Below, piece after piece: positions 1 to 10,613 of a DNA stretch of 64,000 nucleotides. The notes beneath the pieces were generated by a model. That model worked only from the letters and a program-made list of their open reading frames with translations. It was not told where the DNA came from and made no database searches. Positions within the stretch are counted from its first letter, which is position 1. Each line of letters opens with the position of its first letter. Source of the stretch: Prinia subflava (taxonomy: Eukaryota; Chordata; Aves; Passeriformes; Cisticolidae); assembly GCF_021018805.1 (NCBI RefSeq), contig NC_086258.1, forward strand, positions 17,794,192 to 17,858,191, read 5' to 3'. The position numbers were made by a program, and so were the translations under genes.

Positions 1-2328
1 GGGACATCCTCCTGGGTTTAAATGCCAGAAGCTTTGCTCACGCCACAGGGCTCTGAGGGGGCTCTTTCTGCTCCGACAAACGCGGCTGCTGGGAGATGCT
101 GAACCATTTCTTAGAGTGTCTCATCCAGGGACCATCTGCATGCTCCACTAGAGGAAAGACATCAAAAACAACATGTTAGAAATCTGCCAGAGCAACACAA
201 AAGATCATTTACCTGTCCCTGAGCACATATCTGCGCTGCCTGAATTTAGCAAAGGTCTTCAGCACTGAGGCCACTCTTGAAGGGCTCGTGCTCTCATTAC
301 AAGAGAGCATTACCGCCCAGCTGAGAGGTGTGTCCATGGAAAAGAGACAAAAAAGGTGGTGTGGATCACTAGAACCACTCAGTGCAGTCCTTAGTTTGGG
401 GTTGGAGGAAATAAAAATCCTTCTTAAATTCACAACAGTGATTTACAGAGCTATCACAAGATTGCTTAAACCTCTTTGCTACATTCTTAACCCCGAAGGA
501 GCGGAAGGCCCCTAAAAAGGGAAAACAAACTTTAGATTTATCATTTGCAGCCAAATTGTCTGTTCTGTGTTAGTGATGCATTCAAAGTCCTGTCCAGCAT
601 TCCTGCAGTGTTTTCACAGAGCAGCTTCCCTTGAATGAGAAGCTCCTCCTCTGTCCTGCAGTTTCAAACAGTATTCGAGTGATGGAGAAAAAGGCACTTT
701 ATAAAGCAAAGTGTAGTTTCCCTGTGGGATTTCTATGTTTGTAAACACAGGGTTTTTCATGCTGTCTGTCCAGTGTGATACCAGAGATGTCCATGTGTCT
801 GTAAAACAGAACTATTTCAGCCAGAGCTGGGTGTGAACTGCCTGAACAGCCTTGAGCAGTGAGGTGTGAGGCAACCCTGAACGTGGGAGCTTCTGCTCAG
901 CTCAGACTCAGCTAACACATCTAGAGCCAGCAAATCAGGAGTGTGTTGCTTTGAATTCATTCTGAGTGTAGGCAAATGGAGAGCAAACCTACCTCAGAGA
1001 AATGCTGAAGATGTAGCTAAAATGCCCAGATTTTAAGGCCTACCAAAAGCCTGTGCCATCCTAAAGGTCACTGCATACAGAAGTGCATTTGCACTGTGTG
1101 TTTTACAGCACTCAGACTGTCTCTTTTCCTTTGGAAAATGCTGAAGGGGAGGGGTGCTGGACTGCCTGGTCCTTGTAGGGCTCAGCAGGCAAAGATTCCC
1201 CTCTGCCTTGCTCCAATGGGCAGGTTGGATTTGTTTAATCCTGGGAATTTGCAGCTTTTCCCAGTTAGGTGTCCCTTTCCCTCCTCACCAGCTCTGACTC
1301 CTTTGCCTCTTTCCTCCCACTGTCTCCTTGGCAGGAGGATTACAGTCCCAGGCCCTCCCCTGCTGCCCTTGTCCCCTGTCAGTGACCTCTGTGGCACCTG
1401 AGGATGGACAGTTTTCATCCTCTCCCCATTAGCACCTGCTGAGCATGACGGGTGCTACAGAGCTGTCATAAAAAACTCTGCATAAGAGAATACAATCCAG
1501 TGCAGAGGGAGGTTTTCCCTCACTTAGCAATTGGGATAGAAGTGCAAAAAAACCCAGAGAAACACACAGAGCCCATTTCCCACCCCAGTCCCTGAGTACA
1601 GGAGAGAGATGAGCGTGGTTCTGCAGTGCTCCTTCAGGACAGTGCTGCTCTGGGCTGGTCCCCAGCAGCTTCACCAGCACCAAGATCCATTTCTTGGACC
1701 TTGCAACCCCAAATCTGCCTGGTCCTGCTGCTGCTGTGCTGTGCAGTGCCCTCCTGCTGCAGGGCAGGGGTAGCCAGTCTGTCCTGCTCCCTTTTATCGA
1801 TGTTGGTGTCCGAGCTGTGCTGGCAGTGAACGTGACTCCCGTGAAGGGACACAGCTGCTCCAGGAGCTGTGGCTGCTCCTCTGCCTCACAATCAGCAGCA
1901 CCCTCGGTCAGAAATGAAAGCTCTGCATGGGATGCTCCAGCTGAGCCCGGAGCTGGTCCCACAAGCAGCTCTCAGCTCAGTGTGCTGGTGATAGCTCATT
2001 TTCAGGAGAATATTTCCATGGTTCAGGTGCTGCCTCCTTGCAGCTGCCTCACTTGGTGTCCCAGAGACTTATAGCAGGTTTGTGCCATGCTGGTGCCTGT
2101 CTGTGCAGCTCCTTGGAGTGACAGCTCCTGCTGGAGACAGCCGAGCCCACGGCATCTCCCTGCTCTGCTCCTCTTCTGCTGAACCTGCCTTTTGCTCCAT
2201 TCATAAAATTCCCACAGCACTGATTCCATTCAGACACTTTGCCCATCTCCAGACAGAGCTAGAAGAGGAAAATTAAGCCAAGTGGGGAGCCCTTACATGA
2301 TTTTAAAGTTCCCATCATTGCTGCTGTC
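1..2328. other. Non-coding stretch, no gene recognised
   Basis: I see no exon with recognisable protein similarity and no RNA gene. Open frames here are short, occur on both strands and look like chance frames. Confidence 0.5.
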
Positions 2329-2363
2329 GTACACAAACACACACTCACACACATGCACACACA
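2329..2363. repeat. CA-rich microsatellite
   Basis: Imperfect (CA)n run with interruptions, visible as repeated acacac and cacaca blocks. A poly(A) tract follows at about 2,563-2,579. Confidence 0.7.
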
Positions 2364-2679
2364 ATAGAGAGCTTGTTATTCCAAGCAGCCATTCAAGCAT
2401 CTTACAGTCCAGCGATTCTCCCAGCCAATCTTGCCTTTCCCTCGACAGTATCATCCCACAGGAGTACCATGCATATTTACAGCTGTAAACAGAAATTAAT
2501 TTCTCCTGCTCAAACCTTGCTCTTAAATCCGGCAGATGAAGTTTCCTACAAGAAAGAAAATTAAAAAAAAAAAAAAAAATCTAGCTAGTAGTAGATCAAA
2601 GCTGAAACTTAAAGAAAGAAAACCAGAAAAAGAGGGGGAAAAATAGAAAGGAGAGAATCCTTCTTCACGGGCAGAGAGT

Positions 2680-3130
2680 GAGGTCCCGGTGCTCGGTCGC
2701 ATCTGGAGCGCAGGGGCAGGGAGGGAGCGTGCTGCCAAGCCAAGTATGTTTGAAATCTGGGCGCTCTCAGTACTCACATTCCCCTCCCTCCACTCGTGCC
2801 GGCTATTTTTGCTCCCCGGTGACGTTAGGCATAGCGTGGCTTTGACTGCAGCCGGCGGAGAGCTTGTTTAAAGAAGCAGGGTTTGATAACCGTGCCCTGC
2901 CCAGCCGCAGCCCCTGCCCTGCGCTGGGGATGAGACAGGCTCGGGTGGTTCCATCGCAGGAGCGCTGAAAGGCAAAGCATCCCCCCGTCACCGCACGGGA
3001 GAGGGAGAATTCCCAAATTCCGAAATTCCGAAATTCCTGACGCTGCCCGAGCACAGCCAGCACGGCCGGGGAAGGAGAGAGGGCCAGGGAGGGTTAAAAT
3101 CCTGCGGGAGGGTCAAATTCCTGCGGGAGG
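2680..3130. promoter_or_regulatory. Orphan CpG-rich block, candidate promoter
   Basis: I count roughly 30 CpG dinucleotides in about 450 bp, whereas the flanking kilobases are CpG-poor as expected for vertebrate DNA. The block includes a TGACGT core near 2,820 (CRE/ATF-like) and small direct repeats: three AATTCCGA-type units near 3,005-3,035 and a duplicated CCTGCGGGAGGGT near 3,103 and 3,120. Such density usually marks an unmethylated promoter in birds, but no coding exon is recognisable next to it. It could start a non-coding RNA, a 5' untranslated exon of a gene outside the window, or be an enhancer. The direction is unknown. Confidence 0.45.
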
Positions 3131-6100
3131 GTGGGCTGCCCAGGAAACAGCAGAGCCCCTGGATCTGGAGATCAGTTCCAAAGCGAAGCCGAAGTTTATT
3201 TGGGTTGGATGGCGTGCTAAGAGATGAATCTGTGCAGTGGGATCACACACCACAGCATCTGAGACATTTCAGGTTGGCAGTAACAAAATATTACCTGAGT
3301 TGTTTGGGGGTTGGGTGTTTCCCTTTCCGCTGATACTCAAACACCGAGCGAGATCAACCCAGCACCTTGAAACAGAGCAGCGTTTGGATGGGCTGGGAAA
3401 TGCTGAAGCTGAGCTCTGGATGGTTTTGTGAGCAGCTGAACGTGGTGCACACACTGAGATTGCTTTTTCTCCCAGATTCCTGCTTTGTCTCTGTGGCCTG
3501 CAGTGTTAGTGCCAGGGGGAGTGAGGAGCACTCACCTGTGGCAGGTGTCTCCTGCAGGACACAGGAGTGTGAGATGCCTGCCAGGCCCATTGCCCGCTTC
3601 ACTGGCTCGCACTGGGCACCCACAGTGGGCAGGTGATGCATCCCAGCTCCAGGGAGAAACCAGCACCTGGCACAGCAGCTGGCCCTGGCACATCCATCCT
3701 GCAGCGCTGCTCTGAGTGCTCTTCCCTCCTCTGCCTCTTTCCCTGGATGCTCATATCACTGCTTCTGTGCTCCCAACCTTCTGCACTCTGCAGTCTGGGT
3801 GCCTGGAGGTGCATCTTGTGTCTGAGGTCTTGTCCTCCTGCAGTGGGAGCCCAGTTTGGCTCCAGCTGCCCAGGGTGGCCGTGGTAGCACCTGGACAGCT
3901 TGGTGAGCTCTGACTGTGCCTCCCCACAGTGGGGCAGCTGGTGGGCAAAGCAGGGCCCTGCTCAGGGACAGGCTTTCGAGAGGGGTGAGGGCTTAGCTTA
4001 AGAGCAAATCCATGTGGAAGCTGGATTTTGCAGTAAAAATAGATCTTATATTAGCAGCTCTAACAAGGGTTGGCTGAGAAACCCCAGCTTGAACGCTCTC
4101 AAATGTACATGTTTTGCTCTGACTTTGCATTTTGTGTTTGGCCTCTGGAAATCTTTGGAGAAGCGTGGGATGGGAGCTGCTTCTCAGGCTGTCTTCTGAG
4201 GGAAACCCAACTTCTCCCTGCCTGGAGTGTGACTCCAGGGAGCAGGAACAGCCCCCAGGTGAGCACTGAGAGTGAAGCCATTGGCAAAGCGCTTAATTTG
4301 CTCCCACTGGGAGTGAGGAGATCACTGATGTGGCAGTGCCCTCCTCCCAGGCAGAGCAAGGACAACCTGCTGCTGTCCTTGAATCCCTTTCCTGCTGCCT
4401 GCATGTGGCCCAAAGGGCTGGGGAGTGCTGGGATGCCATGGGGACGTGGGTGCCTCTGCTCAGCACCTCCAGCACATGGTAGGTGTGTCCAGGTGTCTGT
4501 CCACCCACTTACACTGGAGCTGCCACACTCCTGCCACTCCTCTGTCCCCAAAGGGCCACTCGAGTTGGTGTTGACCCATCCCAGGGAAAGGAAGGAGCTG
4601 TGGGATGGAGGAAGGGTAATCCATCTGGGTAATCCATCAGTTTTCCGGGCCTGTGGATTCCAATTTGATCCTTCCTTTTGTGGCACTTAAAACTTTCAAA
4701 AAACATTAAACTGGTGATTAAACTTTTCAGGAAATCTCAGTGCCCATGGGGCTGCCATTGGGGGAAGCTGGGCTCCCAGATGTCTGTGTCCTGCTGCAGT
4801 CATTAGAGGAGAAGTGGCTGGGAGCAGTGTTTCACAGCCCTGGCTCAAAAGGGCTGTTGGTGGTGGTAGTTTTGCTGCTTCTCTTCACTTTATTTCCTCA
4901 TCTTTAGAGCAGGGATCACTGTGCTCACTCATCTCCCAGTGCTCTGAGTTTCAGGGGTTTTAATGTTTGTCTGATGCTGTCAGAGCTGCAGACAGGGGTG
5001 GCAGCCCCTGTAATCTTGTGAAACAGGAGCAGGAGCTGCACAGTCAATCCTGGGTGAAGATAGGAGTCCTCTAAAATATGTAACAGGTCTGTTTAATCAT
5101 TCAGACAACACCCACTGCTGCAGGGCTGGAGTTCTGCACAGGAGCCTCCTGAAGTTACTGCACAGGCAATAACCATATTTATTCTATTAAATACAGGGCA
5201 AAAGAGACTCACTCTCCCCTTTGATGTGAGGATTTATGCCAGTGCTATGTGAATTTAATTGTGTTTGGTTACTCATTCAAACCTCATGGAAGGAGTAGAA
5301 TTTCTAGTGTGTCTTGAACTGAGTGGTGCCCTCCCAGCTGTGCCCTCCCAGCTGTGCCCTCCCAGCTGTGCCCTCCCAGCTGTGCCCTCCCAGCTGTGCC
5401 CTCCCAGCTGTCTGCTGCCTTTGCAGGTCTCTGCCAGGCCCTTTGGCATATTCCACTTTTTCTGGGGCAGTTTTGAGTCCAAATTTTCCAGCAGCCAAGG
5501 GCTTCTTTGTGCTCCAAGCAGGACATATAATTTTGACTACATATCACATTTTAAAAATCTAATAAGGGCTGCTCCTTCCTTCTGTGAAAAAAATCTGTAA
5601 AAATGCAGCAAAAATTGATAAAAGAAAAGAATCTCATGAATGTGTCTGCATTCTTGGTCTGGGTCAGATCTAGAAACGTGTGCAGGCTCAGGATAAGGTG
5701 TGATTCCTGTTTGCCTGGCTTGGTTTACTCAACTCCAGACCCTGTAACACCCACAGGCAATCACAGTCCAACATCCATCTTTGGAGTGTCCACTGCCTGT
5801 GCTCTTGTGGTCACACAGAAATTCAGATCAGCTCTTGAGAATCTGTCCTGACTTTGGGATCAGCCCAGAGGACAGCAAGGATTTGCAGTGTTGTGCTGAG
5901 CTCAAGTCCTGCTGAAGATCTGCTTCAGGAACACACAGGAATTGCAGCAGCTCCTGAGGAGGAGCATTGGTGAGACCTGGCAGTCCCCTGGTCATCTCTT
6001 GTTCCAAGGAAAGCTGCATTTAAATCCCTCTGTTCCAGCACTCATGGTCTTGGACACATGCAAATGTGATATTCAAATTCCCAGCTGGTCCCCAGATGTT

Positions 6101-7739
6101 TTCTCCACTCTTCCCACTGTCTGTCCCCACCAGTGGAAGAGCCACTCAAACTCAGCCCACGCATTTGGAGACTTCACTGAGGCTTTTTGAATTTTGGTCT
6201 CCTTTCTTCCTGTTTTTTTTGGAATGTGAGACTCCAGTTGTCCTTCTGGAGTCAGTATGGCTTTGCACTTGGCTGCTTTGTGTGGAAGTGAAACTCTGGG
6301 GGCTGAAATCTCCAGTTTGCTTTCCCTCATCCAGGATCCCTTACAGAGAAGCTTCCCTCTCACAAATGTCTATCAAGGAACCTCTTCAGGGACAAGATTT
6401 GGGCTGGGTAATATGTCACATTTTCCTCTCTGCCAGTTAAAACCTGGTCATCTCTTTGTCAACAATTTTTGAGTGCTGGGGTAAAGGCACAGACAAATGT
6501 TACTGAATTTTCTTTATTGCAAAGCATTAGAGATCAACAACAACAAAAATCCCAGCAAAATTCTCCAGGAAATCCATCAAATCATCATCAGAAGCCATGG
6601 GGAGTACAGACAAACTGACACACACCTTCCATGGGCCAAAAGCTGTTGCTAAACCGGAGACAAAAGCCTTTTTGCCATTATTTTGCATCCCAGATACCCT
6701 GTGCAGCACCTCTGTGCTCTGCTCTGCCTGGTGCTGACCACACCATTCCTTTGCAGTTTGGTTCCATGTTCTCAGCCTCTCCTCCCCTGTTCAGCTGAGC
6801 AGCTGCCCTGTTCCCTCCTGGGACACTATTCTGTATTTCTCAGCCTGGTTCCTCATAGCTGGGAATGAGAAGATTTAGGAAAGTGCCCTGGGGCCAGAAG
6901 AGTGCTAGGAAAAGGTCAGGCTCCATAATTTCCAGCTCAAGCCCCTGCTGCTGATCCGAGGTGTTTTCTCAGCATGGAGGGCAGCACACATCCTCAGCCT
7001 GGCAGCAAAGATTTCTGCTGGAGCTCTCAAAACCCTCTCACAGGAGACAAGAGATGAAGTGTGAAAAGTTGTCTGGCAGTGCATAAAGAGCAGCAAATGT
7101 CACTGCCTTGAGTTGGTGCCACTGTGGACTCGGTGGTGGCATTTGCCATCCTGCACACAGTGGGGTGGGGCTGGGAGGAGCTGGGGACGGTGACAGCTGG
7201 TGCTGGTGTGGGCCACCTCTCTGGAGCGGCAGATGCTGAATCAAATGCTCCTTTAAAAAGCTGCTTTCCTACAATAAATCACACTCCCACATAATTTATG
7301 TCCTTGCTCACTTGGATGGGTAACTTCCATTCCCAGTGGTGGTGGCTCAGTGCTGACTTCCAGTGCCTGTCTTCACTTCTCTGAGGAGACAGTAGAGGAG
7401 ACAGTAAAGTCCTTTTTTCCCCCTTGTGGCAGTGTCACCAAACTGAGCCAGAGTCCTCCTGATGCTGTGTCAGCCCCTCTGGGGCTGCAGCCCCTCTCTG
7501 CTCTGCTCCGTGTTCCCTTGAGTCTTTCAGGGCATCAGAAGCACCCAGCCCCTGCCAGCGAGTGGTGCCAGGGGCAGTTTGGGGGTCACCGAGCAGGGGC
7601 AGGGCTGTGCCCCCCTCCAAAAGCCATCCCAGCATGGCTGGGCTGTACAGAGGGGATGTCCCTGGCCATGGACAGCCCCAGCTGATCCAGCTGCCTGTCC
7701 CCTGGCCAGGGCTTTGTCCCCGTGGCTCAGTGTGTGGCA
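3131..7739. other. Non-coding stretch, no gene recognised
   Basis: Nothing supportable except the minisatellite at 5,326-5,409. A 206-codon open frame at 4,070-4,690 has an equally long frame on the opposite strand, which is typical of stop-poor GC-rich DNA rather than a gene. Confidence 0.5.
5326..5409. repeat. 14-bp minisatellite, six units
   Basis: Six essentially perfect head-to-tail copies of GTGCCCTCCCAGCT. The unit is not a multiple of three, so the open frames running through it cycle through all phases and are artefacts. Confidence 0.9.
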
Positions 7740-7740
7740 T

Positions 7741-8070
7741 GTGGGGCCATCACAGTCACACAGGTTGGGTCAGGCTGGAAAGGACCACTGTGGCTCATCT
7801 AGTGCCACCTCCCTGCTCCAGCAGGGCCACTCCAGAGCTCAGGGCATAGGATTGTGTCCAGGCTCTGGAATTTCTCCAGTGAGGGAGACTCTATAGCCTC
7901 TCTGGCCAATCCAGTGCTTGGTCACTGCACAGGGAGGTTCTTCCCCATGTCCAAGTGAGGTTTCTGCCTGTTCCTCTTGTGCCATTGCTGGGCCACAGGC
8001 AGCAGAGCCTGGTGCCTGCTCTGAGTCTGTGGGTGTAGAAGAAAGGATTACAGGCAACCTCATCCCTGGT
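7741..8070 (-). mobile_element. CR1 LINE 3' fragment
   Basis: The + strand reads like the reverse complement of an avian CR1 tail: a GGTTGGGTCAGGCTGGAAAGGACC-like start, then text resembling the CR1 3' untranslated region (chance of block boundaries, summary of small group of degenerate phrases such as GGAATTTCTCCAGTGAGGG). It is a 5'-truncated, decayed copy. Confidence 0.7.
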
Positions 8071-8099
8071 AAGTCACAGTTGTAATAATTACCTGAGAA

Positions 8100-8561
8100 G
8101 AGGAGCAGCCTTGACTAATAAAGATTAGTGTGTTAAAAGGGGTGGGTCAGTTCATTAGGGGAGGACCTGGAGCAAGAGGACCCCTGAGGAAGAAGGAACA
8201 ATCCAGAGAAACAAAAATGAGAATGAAACAAGGAAGAGAGGTGCTGCTGTAGATGTGCTGTGAGGTCAGTGTGCGTCTGGTGGAGTTAGAGGCTGCAGTC
8301 ATAGTTGAGGTAGGTAAAAACCTGTGGTCAGAGGTGGCAAAGAAATACTTGCAGTCATATTCCAGCAGGAAATAACCAGCAGTCAGAGTCTGCAGATGGG
8401 CCCTACAGTGGAAGCTTGCTGTAGCCAGAGTCAGTATGGCTGAGCTGTAAAGAGGAATAAACCAGGACCCTTTTCATGCTGTGATAAACAAGAAGTCTGT
8501 GTGTGAGACTGTTACCGTGTCTTGGCTCATTTCTACCCCTAATGAGGGGGCTGCTGCAGCA
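8100..8561 (+). mobile_element. Solo LTR (avian ERV type), copy 1 of a pair
   Basis: The segment from about 8,330 to 8,561 aligns with 10,402-10,611. Shared blocks include GGAAATAACCAGCAGT, AGCTTGCTG(T/C)AGCCAGAGTCAGTA and the AATAAACCAG polyadenylation block (AATAAA at 8,456-8,461), followed by a CTTGGCTCATT block and the GGGCTGCTGCA end. The AATAAA plus a CA-type end about 100 bp later gives + orientation. The left boundary is uncertain. No viral coding sequence is seen. Confidence 0.6.
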
Positions 8562-10110
8562 TGAGCCCTCCCTGCAGGCTCTGACAGACAGGAATGAGGT
8601 TCCCAGGTCCCCTCTCAGTCGTGCCTTCTCAAGGCTGAGGTGATGGAGGTGTTCCTGCCATCCAGTGATGGTGGTGGCACTGGGTACCAGTGGGCCACCA
8701 TTCAACCTGGGCCTAGACAGGGCTGCAGGACAGGCTGGGAGTGAGATGAACTCTCTCTTCTTCTCAAAATCCAGCAGCTGAGTCTTTCTCCTCAGGGATT
8801 TGCTCATAAACCTGCACCCTGTGCACTGCTGTGAGCTGCCTGCCCAGGTAGGTGGGAACAGCTCTTTGCAGGGGCCTTGAAAAAGAAAGACTTGGAGCTA
8901 AAAGCACTGCCAAAAATGACAGGTGCTAGTTAAAAGACTCAAAAGTATGTGCCAGTTTTTAAATAAAGCATTTTGCCCTCCATGGGTTGCTTCCTGGGAT
9001 GAAGAACAGGGAGCAGATGCCTCCTCTGTGCCAGTCAGATGGTCCCTCTCTGCAGGGACATCTGTGTCACCAGCACACGCTCTGGGCAGCAGCAAAGGAC
9101 CCTGCAGGGCACAGGGGAGGTGGCTGTGCAGTTTTTGTTCCTCTGTTGGCACTTTTGATGTAGGAACAGGATGGGGGATTGTGGCTGAAGTGAGCAGTGG
9201 ATGTGGCACTCCACCTGGGCCACTCTCTTGTGGTTTCTTCTTTCACTTCCCTTCTCTCCGGGTGCAGCACTCCCCTGCCAGCTCTCCCTTCCCACCATTG
9301 TTTGCTCCTGCATTTTGAAAACCCTCCTTCAGAGGGAAGTGGCTGCTGGAATTTTGTGTCAGAGGGAAACTCCTCTGGAAATGGCTCTAATGTAGAATAA
9401 GTGGGTTAATTCCCCAGTCAAAAGCAGTGGGAAGACTGAGCAGGTACCTGGCTTCACAGTTGGAAAGTGTGTTTGATTGTCTCAAAATGCTTTCCTTTGC
9501 CTTGGTTTGGTCCAAAGTAACACTTTGCTTGATGGAGCAATACTTTGATACTAGTACTTTGAAGTAATACTTTGCTTTTTTGTCTCCAGGTGCTGCCCCA
9601 CTCAATGGGAGGGGGCTGCCCACAGCAGATGGGGGCGCTGAGGGAGGGCTTGGGGTTGCTGAGGGCTCACCCCATCACTGTGTGAGAAGGGGATGAAGCC
9701 AAGCCCATGAAACTCCCCATTTGCAGCCCAGGCAATGCCCTTCTGCCCCTGTTAGACTGACTGATCTGGTGCAGCTCAGTTTATTTTGAGTTTTCATCAC
9801 TGTGGTGGCCAAGGCCACACCGAGGCAAACGCCTGACCTGCCCCAGCTGAGCTGCTCCCACCCTGCCTCCCTTCCTGCTCTCATCCATGCTGAGCTGCTC
9901 TGGCAGTGCCCTCTTGGCACCCGGAGATCATTTCCCTCTTATTCCTCAAGCACTTGATAACTTTCAAATCTCCTCTCACCTCACTCTGTGTGTGGACACA
10001 GCACCTTGCCCTGGTTGGACTCACTGCAAATATTTTATTCTCTCTGCTGAATTCCCAGCCATGGCACAGAAGAACTTGTGGCAGCAGCCACCAAAAAAAT
10101 CACGAAGACA
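8562..10110. other. Stretch between two related LTRs, nothing recognised
   Basis: I looked for a primer-binding site and retroviral coding remnants between the two LTR copies and saw none, so this is probably ordinary non-coding DNA rather than a proviral interior. Confidence 0.4.
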
Positions 10111-10147
10111 TTGCATGAAAGTACCATGAGCTGGTACTTTCATGCAA
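10111..10147. repeat. Perfect hairpin, 15-bp arms, 7-nt loop
   Basis: Arm TTGCATGAAAGTACC (10,111-10,125) is the exact reverse complement of GGTACTTTCATGCAA (10,133-10,147), with loop ATGAGCT. It lies about 70 bp before a second perfect inverted repeat. Confidence 0.9.
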
Positions 10148-10218
10148 CCTGCAGCACAAAATACCCTGCTGGTACATTTTTATTGTATTAGTGCTATACA
10201 ACTGGAGGTCTTTAAAGC

Positions 10219-10243
10219 AGACTGTTCCCAGTGGGAACAGTCT
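10219..10243. repeat. Near-perfect palindrome, 12-bp arms, 1-nt centre
   Basis: AGACTGTTCCCA (10,219-10,230), one central G, then TGGGAACAGTCT (10,232-10,243), which is the exact reverse complement of the first arm. Confidence 0.9.
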
Positions 10244-10382
10244 TTGCAGTGTGCCATGGCCTTAGGGTGCTTCATATGGCTGAAGACTGGGAGGGATTTG
10301 GGTTTTGGGAAGAGTGTCAAAGCTGTTTTATTGGTGAGACAAAGGGAACAGCATCCCTCCTTTTCCACACTGGTCAAAATGT

Positions 10383-10611
10383 ACCCTGCACACTGATCCC
10401 TGCAGTCAGAGTTTATGAGGAAATAACCAGCAGTGAGAGGCTGCAAGGGAAACCTGCAGGAGGAGCTTGCTGCAGCCAGAGTCAGTAAGTAGTTGGAGTT
10501 AAGATGACTAAGCCATGAAGATGAATAAACCAGAACCCCTTTATGCTGTGTTTAACAAGGAGTCTGTGCCTTGGCTCATTTTAACCCTCTAATAAGAGGG
10601 CTGCTGCAACA
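10383..10611 (+). mobile_element. Solo LTR (avian ERV type), copy 2 of a pair
   Basis: Same family as the element ending at 8,561, in the same orientation, with AATAAA at 10,524-10,529 and the terminal GGGCTGCTGCAACA. Only the 3' part of the LTR is recognisable here. The left boundary is approximate. Confidence 0.6.
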
Positions 10612-10613
10612 CA

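Noticed and set aside
4070..4690. 206-codon open frame
   Set aside because: A 195-codon frame lies on the opposite strand, there are no splice or domain signals and no family resemblance. It is a chance frame in stop-poor DNA.
8100..10611. The two related LTRs as ends of one provirus
   Set aside because: No primer-binding site after the first, no polypurine tract or retroviral coding remnants between them, and the copies are noticeably diverged. Two separate solo LTRs are simpler.
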